A DNA stretch of 9,557 nt from the NCBI GenBank assembly GCA_937967535.1, contig CALCMV010000335.1, positions 1 through 9,557 on the forward strand, given 5' to 3'. Of the stretch, positions 5,292 through 9,557 are shown piece by piece. Made by a program: the position numbers and the translations under genes. This stretch comes from an uncultured Saprospiraceae bacterium. Lineage in GTDB: Bacteria; Bacteroidota; Bacteroidia; Chitinophagales; Saprospiraceae. Within the stretch, counting starts at the first letter, position 1; every line of letters starts with the position of its first letter. A model generated the notes under the pieces. That model was not told the DNA's origin. It saw only the letters and a program-made list of their open reading frames with translations, and searched no databases.

Positions 5292-8200
5292 TTATCTGAT
5301 TAATACAACATCTCCTTTGAGTATTTCGGGGTCTTTTCCCGGCAGTTTGAACTCCAGTATGTACACGAAAGTACTCAAAGGTTGTTTGACTGATTTATAA
5401 AAACCATCCCATCCGGGTGGTTCTGGATTGTCATATATTTTTTCTCCCCATCTATTCCACACACTAAACTGGAGTATTTCTACATTTCCGTCAATGACGG
5501 GGAAGAAGGTATCGTTATTGCCATCGCCATTAGGTGTAAAACCCGTAGGGACAACGACACTTACATCTGCTTCTATGGTGATTTCTGCCGTAGCCATACA
5601 GCCTTCTGCTGTGGTGATTTCTACGGTGTAAGTAGTTGTTTCGGAAGGCAATGCGCTTGGATTTGGCGAAGTAGGGTCGCTCAAACCATCCGGTGGCGAC
5701 CACATGACAGAGCCTATATCGAAGTTGATGTCAATACCCAATTGAATAGAATCATCTACGATTTGGAAAGGTCCCATTGTGGTAAACATGCCATCTACCG
5801 TAACACCGAGTTCTACATCTACGGGGTCAAATGTTTCTACTTCTATACTTTCAATGAGGACTTCACATTCTTGCGAATCGCTCACTGTAACGGTGTATGT
5901 GCCACCGGGCAGACCTGAAACATCTTCGGTGGTCGCACCATTACTCCAATTAAAAGTGTATGGTTCGAGACCGCCCATGACGTTCAAATTAATAGCACCT
6001 GTATTTGACTCGGCACAGCTACCCATAACGCCATTCATACCGTCCAATTCGGCAGAAAAACTCGAACAATCAGGACCGGATATGAAAAGAACTCCCGTAG
6101 ATTCGCAAAGATTGGCATCCAGCACCAATACATTGCAAGTATCGCCAACTGACAAACCGCCTACAAAATAGCCGTTGCAAGCTCCACCCTGCGTAGCCGG
6201 TTGGTCACAAATAGCGACCGTATAAGGCGGTGTACCTCCCATCGGTTCTACACATATTTCACCATCACTACCGCTTACCGTAGAGGTTTCTGTAATGGTA
6301 AATGGCGCACTCAATATTTCAGGGGCATCTATCGTCACAGGATTTCCGCTAAATCCAATCATACAATTGTCGGCAGAAGTCACTTGTATCACATAATTGC
6401 ATGGTGGCAAACCGGTGAATGTAGTAGTGATTTCATTGGTCGTAACAGGGTCAACATCACAGCCTATATCTATTATGAAAGGAGGTGGGGCATCTCCTAC
6501 GATAGTCACTTCGATAGTACCGTCGAAAGAAGGATTGGTAGGACTGATTCCGCAGGAATTATCCATAAAAATCACTTCGGTGGTAGAGAGACACTCAGGG
6601 TCGGGAACTCTAATGGTATCAATATCTCCCAATATTTCCATACAACCGTTGGCATCTGTTATCGTCACCATATATACACCTGCCGATAGTCCGGTAATAG
6701 CAAGTGCTTCTCCATCACAAGTGGGGTCAGTAGAGGGTCCTGCACTTCCAACGTCTGAAGGTGTCCATACTAAGGAATTGGGTGGTGTACCTCCTTCGAT
6801 ACAAAGTTGAATCTGACCGTCGCTGCCTCCTACGGTAGAAGTACTGATAATTGTAGGGTCAACAGCAAGCGGCGCGGGTTCTGTAACTTCGATGTTTACG
6901 GGCCCGGCAGTACAGGCTTGTCCGTCTCTGATAAATACTAAGTAATTTCCCGGAGAAAGATTATCAAAAACATTGGAGGGTAAATAAGTCACTCCACCAT
7001 CAATACTATATTCGAGTGGAGGGGTGTCGGTGACACCGCCTATTGTGATGCTGGCATCATTTTCTCCGTTGCAAGATACATTACTTATTGCTATATCCGA
7101 AACATCTAAAGATATTTCGCATATTGGAGGATTTACAGTAATGTCTTCCGAACTAAATTCGCAACCATTGGCATCTACGACCATAACATCATAGTCACCT
7201 TCAGTTAAGCCTGTAATCAACTGATTATCATCGCAGTTACTCTGGTTGGGGTCGGGACTTACCGAACCGGCACCGGAGGGAGTCCAAGTAACGGTGTAAG
7301 GACCTGTACCACCATTGATACAGACTGCAATGCTACCATCTGCTCCTCCTAAAGTAGCCGTAGGTACACCCGTAGGAGTAACTTCAAGCGGGGCGGGTGC
7401 TGTCACCGTTACCGGATTGCCGATGAATGAATCGGTACACAGTCTTTCATCACTGATGAATAAATTATATTCTCCTGCGGGTAGATTTGTAAATGTAAAG
7501 GGATTTTCGGTAGTTATGACATCCGCTATACCATTGACATTTCCGAGTGAATAAATGATAGCTCCTTGACCATTCAATACTTCAATGGTGATAGTACCAT
7601 CGTCGGATTCGTCGCAGGATTCATTGGTATTTGTGACCAGACCAAAATTAAAAGGCGTACAATCGGGGTCCATGATTTCCGTATTTTCCTCGTCGGGGTC
7701 ATCACCGAGAATATCAGAGCAACCATTTGCATCCGTTATGGTAATCATGTAAACCCCTGCCGAAAGTCCGCCTAAATTGAAGCTGGTACCCGGGCAGGTA
7801 TTGTCGTTGGTTTGGTTGATTACATTTGTATTTTCGAAAGGCTCCCATACTACATCAAAGGGGGGCGTACCACCTTCCAAACAAAAGTCAATTGAGCCGT
7901 CACTTCCACCAACGGTAGATGTGTTATTGACCATATGATTCCCAAAAGCGGGTTGGTCAAATATCTCTACTTGGATGGAGTCCGAAAGGTCGCAACCGCC
8001 TTGTGTGAGTGTCCAGAAAAATTGATGAACACCCGGGGGTGTACCTGTCACGCTAACATTAGGCATGCTTGCATTTGGGGAAAATACTGCACCTGCCGGA
8101 CCTGACCACATACCTGTTTGGTCGGCATTGGGCGGGTCGGCTGAAAGGTTGAGCGCGTCGTCGGCGCAAGCGGCACTGTCGCTGTCGCCTACATTAATAT

Positions 8201-9101
8201 TGACATTATTAGGTTCATTATTGGTGATGGTAATGACATCGGAATTGGTAGGGCAATTCCCTCTGCTGATTGTCCAAACGAGCATATTATCTCCCGGCAA
8301 CAAACCGTCTATGGTAGGTGCTTCGGAGTTGGGAGAAAAGGTAACTCCCGAAGGTCCTGTCCATGTACCGACTTCACCCGGAACGAGTTGGTTGTCCGGG
8401 TCGGAAATGTTGGCAAATATCTGGTCAAAACCATCAGTGACACAACTTTCGGTAGCTGAAAACAACTCAATCGCCGCAGTCGTGACCACTTCATTATTAA
8501 TGACGGTAATAGACGCAGGATTGGCAGAACATGAGTTGTTGGAAATTGTCCAAAAGATAACATTATTGCCCGGTCCGAGATTGTCGGCAGTTGTTTCCAA
8601 TCCATTAGGTGGGGTGAATGTGACATCGGGATTGTCGGAAGACCATGAGCCTACCTCACCCGGAAGTAAAGGACCTTCAGCTACTACCTGAAAGCCGTTT
8701 TCATCACAAACTTCTTCGTTATTATCAGTTAAGATAATGGGAGTGGTTTGCACCTCATTATTGATAAGTGTAATTTGAGCCTCACTACATTGTGTACCGG
8801 AGCTGTCAAATATTCTCCATATAATGGTATTATTGCCAGCACCGAGATTGGTAATAAATGTAGTAGCTGACATAGGGTCGGCAAAACTAGTATTCGCCGG
8901 ACCTACCCACATCCCTGTTTCGCCTGCTTCGGGCGGTGTAGCGATAACCTGAAAAAAGTTATCACAAACTTCTTGGTCTGTTGTGATAATTTCTGCTGTA
9001 CATGGAGGATTGTCATTGGATGAATGATAATTACCCGTAGCGAAAGTCGCATAGGATAAGAGCAGCAAAAACAATATCACAGGGGGGTATATTTTCTTCA
9101 T
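5292..9101 (-). CDS. Large secreted SprB-like/Ig-like repeat protein with T9SS type B C-terminal sorting domain (probable adhesin)
   Basis: This is a 1269-residue surface protein. The start is taken at the ATG at 9101-9099 because it opens directly into a signal peptide (MKKIYPPVILFLLLLSYATF, cleavage near ATFA). An in-frame upstream ATG at 9194 would bury that peptide behind 31 residues. Four about 88-residue repeats (residues 34-384) each carry a cysteine pair about 60 apart and a GxW...WTIS core. Four doublets (393-1100) follow, each made of two SprB-repeat-like modules (GGTPPxxVxW... LSAGVYMVTITDANGC). Then come an Ig/PKD-like domain (about 1101-1180: VMWSPPDGLSDPTSPNP, TTTYTVEITTAEGC) and the sorting domain (1184-1269). 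The 38 mature-part cysteines suggest many disulfides. It heads a three-gene group with a PorP/SprF homologue and a PorE-like OmpA protein. Role in adhesion, gliding or matrix is inferred from family and layout; the ligand is unknown. Confidence 0.93.
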   Translation of the reverse strand: MKKIYPPVILFLLLLSYATFATGNYHSSNDNPPCTAEIITTDQEVCDNFFQVIATPPEAGETGMWVGPANTSFADPMSATTFITNLGAGNNTIIWRIFDSSGTQCSEAQITLINNEVQTTPIILTDNNEEVCDENGFQVVAEGPLLPGEVGSWSSDNPDVTFTPPNGLETTADNLGPGNNVIFWTISNNSCSANPASITVINNEVVTTAAIELFSATESCVTDGFDQIFANISDPDNQLVPGEVGTWTGPSGVTFSPNSEAPTIDGLLPGDNMLVWTISRGNCPTNSDVITITNNEPNNVNINVGDSDSAACADDALNLSADPPNADQTGMWSGPAGAVFSPNASMPNVSVTGTPPGVHQFFWTLTQGGCDLSDSIQVEIFDQPAFGNHMVNNTSTVGGSDGSIDFCLEGGTPPFDVVWEPFENTNVINQTNDNTCPGTSFNLGGLSAGVYMITITDANGCSDILGDDPDEENTEIMDPDCTPFNFGLVTNTNESCDESDDGTITIEVLNGQGAIIYSLGNVNGIADVITTENPFTFTNLPAGEYNLFISDERLCTDSFIGNPVTVTAPAPLEVTPTGVPTATLGGADGSIAVCINGGTGPYTVTWTPSGAGSVSPDPNQSNCDDNQLITGLTEGDYDVMVVDANGCEFSSEDITVNPPICEISLDVSDIAISNVSCNGENDASITIGGVTDTPPLEYSIDGGVTYLPSNVFDNLSPGNYLVFIRDGQACTAGPVNIEVTEPAPLAVDPTIISTSTVGGSDGQIQLCIEGGTPPNSLVWTPSDVGSAGPSTDPTCDGEALAITGLSAGVYMVTITDANGCMEILGDIDTIRVPDPECLSTTEVIFMDNSCGISPTNPSFDGTIEVTIVGDAPPPFIIDIGCDVDPVTTNEITTTFTGLPPCNYVIQVTSADNCMIGFSGNPVTIDAPEILSAPFTITETSTVSGSDGEICVEPMGGTPPYTVAICDQPATQGGACNGYFVGGLSVGDTCNVLVLDANLCESTGVLFISGPDCSSFSAELDGMNGVMGSCAESNTGAINLNVMGGLEPYTFNWSNGATTEDVSGLPGGTYTVTVSDSQECEVLIESIEVETFDPVDVELGVTVDGMFTTMGPFQIVDDSIQLGIDINFDIGSVMWSPPDGLSDPTSPNPSALPSETTTYTVEITTAEGCMATAEITIEADVSVVVPTGFTPNGDGNNDTFFPVIDGNVEILQFSVWNRWGEKIYDNPEPPGWDGFYKSVKQPLSTFVYILEFKLPGKDPEILKGDVVLIR
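5295..5552 (-). other. T9SS type B (gliding-motility-associated, CHU_C) C-terminal sorting domain of the adhesin
   Basis: Residues 1184-1269 begin VPTGFTPNGDGNNDTFFPV and continue with LQFSVWNRWGEKIYDNP, GWDGFYKSVKQPLSTFVYILE and a GDVVLIR end. FTPNGDGxND, hyphenless NRWGEKIY, WDG and the terminal GxVxLIR are the hallmarks of the type B sorting signal that targets cargo through the T9SS. It contains no cysteine, unlike the rest of the mature protein. Confidence 0.96.
5802..7925 (-). repeat. Four tandem two-module (A-B) SprB-like doublets inside the adhesin gene
   Basis: Doublets span residues about 393-580, 581-752, 753-937 and 938-1100 (nucleotides 7362-7925, 6846-7361, 6291-6845 and 5802-6290). 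Each starts with a TSTVGGSDG-like A module and continues with a B module (SxxDGTI... LPAGxYxxxI). Six cysteines recur in register: 407/436/461/481/496/555; 594/623/647/661/677/730; 767/795/820/837/850/913; 950/975/999/1012/1029/1079. Codons differ between copies, for example in the two near-identical GVYMxTITDANGC segments, so the duplications are old. Confidence 0.8.
7950..9002 (-). repeat. Four tandem about 88-residue repeats in the N-terminal part of the adhesin
   Basis: Residues 34-384 show four copies with the pattern C...GxxGxW...(N)xxIxW(T/R)I...C...ITxxNNE. Cysteine pairs are 46/105, 132/191, 220/283 and 312/370, and tryptophan pairs are 65/95, 153/184, 247/276 and 332/363. The first three copies end in the same INNEV/TNNE linker. 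They resemble PKD/Ig-like beta-sandwich repeats common in Bacteroidota surface proteins, but are distinct from the SprB-like doublets downstream. Confidence 0.78.
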
Positions 9102-9191
9102 AAAATAAAATTTGCAGAATATAATGAGTAATTTGATAAATATTGTGTCCCGATAGTTTTCGGAATGAATAATGCAAATGTTGAAATATTG

Positions 9192-9231
9192 CAAAATTAA
9201 GAACTCGCATTTATTTTGCGATACAAAAGTA
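9192..9231 (-). promoter_or_regulatory. Candidate promoter(s) for the adhesin-PorP/SprF-OmpA group
   Basis: Two exact TAnnTTTG -7 matches occur on the minus strand: TAATTTTG (9199-9192) and TACTTTTG (9231-9224). The TTTTG within the latter (9228-9224) could serve as a -33 element for the former, with a rather long 24-base spacer. TAATTTTG would give a leader of about 85 bases; TACTTTTG would give about 115 but lacks a clear -33. In such AT-rich DNA chance matches are likely. Confidence 0.3.
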
Positions 9232-9266
9232 TTTTAAAATAGCTTTAAAAATTCCAGTAAAAACAC

Positions 9267-9282
9267 AACACATGCTTGTGTT
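9267..9282. promoter_or_regulatory. Small palindrome AACACA-TGCT-TGTGTT overlapping a candidate -33 element
   Basis: AACACA (9267-9272) and TGTGTT (9277-9282) are exact reverse complements around TGCT. The right half runs into the TTTG (9281-9284) of the candidate plus-strand promoter, the position of an operator. It is short and may be chance. Confidence 0.25.
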
Positions 9283-9310
9283 TGACTTAAAATAAATTAT
9301 TTTACATTTG
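9281..9310 (+). promoter_or_regulatory. Candidate plus-strand Bacteroidota promoter reading into the inverted-repeat region
   Basis: TTTG (9281-9284) and TACATTTG (9303-9310) match both consensus elements with an 18-base spacer. Initiation would fall around 9317, right at the left terminal repeat at 9321. No plus-strand ORF of note follows within the window, so the product would be a non-coding RNA or a gene beyond the edge. Evidence is motif matching only. Confidence 0.33.
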
Positions 9311-9320
9311 GTATTTGTCT

Positions 9321-9557
9321 ACAATAGTCCGTGGTGATTTTTAATTTGATATTCAAGCATTTACGTGAGTGATAAAATCAAATAGCTAATTAAATGTAGG
9401 TTTAGGGGCAAATGCACACTCTACTTTAATTATTTTTAGAAGAATCACTACTACAACAAAAAACTAACTGACTGATTATCAATAGTTTATTGTTTTTATT
9501 GCTACTACATGGTTTTTTTAGTCAAAATAACAGCTAAAATTCACCACGGACTATTGT
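9321..9557. mobile_element. 237-bp gene-free segment bounded by 23-bp inverted repeats (MITE-like, or long-loop hairpin)
   Basis: ACAATAGTCCGTGGTGA begins the left end (repeat 9321-9343), and its exact reverse complement TCACCACGGACTATTGT ends the window (repeat 9535-9557). Over 23 bp the two match at 22 positions, the exception being 9338/9540. The interior is AT-rich, with no ORF and no visible transposase remnant. Size and terminal repeats fit a MITE mobilised in trans by an insertion sequence. Target-site duplication cannot be judged because the right flank is outside the window, and the repeats may extend further outward. Alternatively it is another member of the intergenic inverted-repeat class seen elsewhere here. 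Confidence 0.5.

Larger units (their letters stand above)
9102..9320. other. AT-rich leader/promoter region upstream of the adhesin gene
   Basis: No gene is supported here. The in-frame codons from 9194 to 9102 extend the adhesin reading frame but precede a clear signal peptide and are treated as leader. The stretch holds candidate minus-strand -7 boxes, a 16-bp palindrome and a candidate plus-strand promoter, each listed separately. Confidence 0.6.

Noticed and set aside
8065..8691. Plus-strand open frame of 208 codons inside the adhesin gene
   Set aside because: It lies entirely antisense to well-supported repeat-protein sequence, and its translation is low-complexity Ser/Pro/Leu-rich with no recognisable domain.
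9102..9194. Upstream in-frame start giving a 1300-residue adhesin
   Set aside because: It would put 31 residues ahead of a complete MKK-type signal peptide; the ATG at 9101 is the natural start for an exported protein, and the region upstream carries promoter-like boxes.
9102..9557. tRNA or other structured RNA gene
   Set aside because: No cloverleaf arms, T-loop GTTCRA-type motif or other known RNA signature is visible in this AT-rich stretch.

Overview
The window looks like chromosomal DNA from a Bacteroidota bacterium with a type IX secretion system (T9SS), plausibly a Saprospiria- or Chitinophaga-like lineage. Three things point there: a Bacteroidota-type SdhC/SdhA pair; a PorP/SprF-family protein beside a large secreted protein with a type B (gliding-motility-associated) C-terminal sorting domain; and AT-rich upstream regions holding TAnnTTTG-type -7 boxes with no clear Shine-Dalgarno sequences. 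The lineage is inference. All five genes lie on the minus strand, so transcription runs from high to low coordinates.

Layout from the right edge, in transcription order. 9321-9557 is a gene-free stretch bounded by 23-bp inverted repeats (22/23 match), resembling a MITE or a long-loop hairpin that ends exactly at the window edge. 9102-9320 is the leader/promoter region of the next gene. 5292-9101 encodes a 1269-residue exported adhesin-like protein: signal peptide, four roughly 88-residue repeats, four two-part SprB-like doublets each with six regularly spaced cysteines, an Ig/PKD-like domain and a T9SS type B sorting domain. 4158-5201 encodes a PorP/SprF-family outer-membrane protein. 1558-3906 encodes a TPR + PD40 propeller + carboxypeptidase-regulatory-like + OmpA-C protein of the PorE-like class. 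A rho-independent terminator (1464-1494) closes this group. 552-1220 is sdhC, and 1-326 is the start of sdhA, which runs off the left edge.

The three right-hand genes form a coherent cell-surface module: a secreted repeat protein, its probable outer-membrane partner, and an outer-membrane/periplasmic protein able to bind peptidoglycan. The sdh genes encode the membrane cytochrome b and the flavoprotein of succinate dehydrogenase/fumarate reductase (complex II).

The least explained signal lies between the genes. All four intergenic gaps contain short 7-base-period repeats arranged as inverted pairs: GGTTAAT at 341-547, TAGTTGA/TAGTCGA-like at 1246-1327, GAATTTT at 3927-4159 and GAGTGTC-like at 5222-5287. 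The heptamer differs at each locus, but the plan (heptamer array, spacer, inverted array) is the same. The sdhC-sdhA example is nearly perfect over 48-bp arms.
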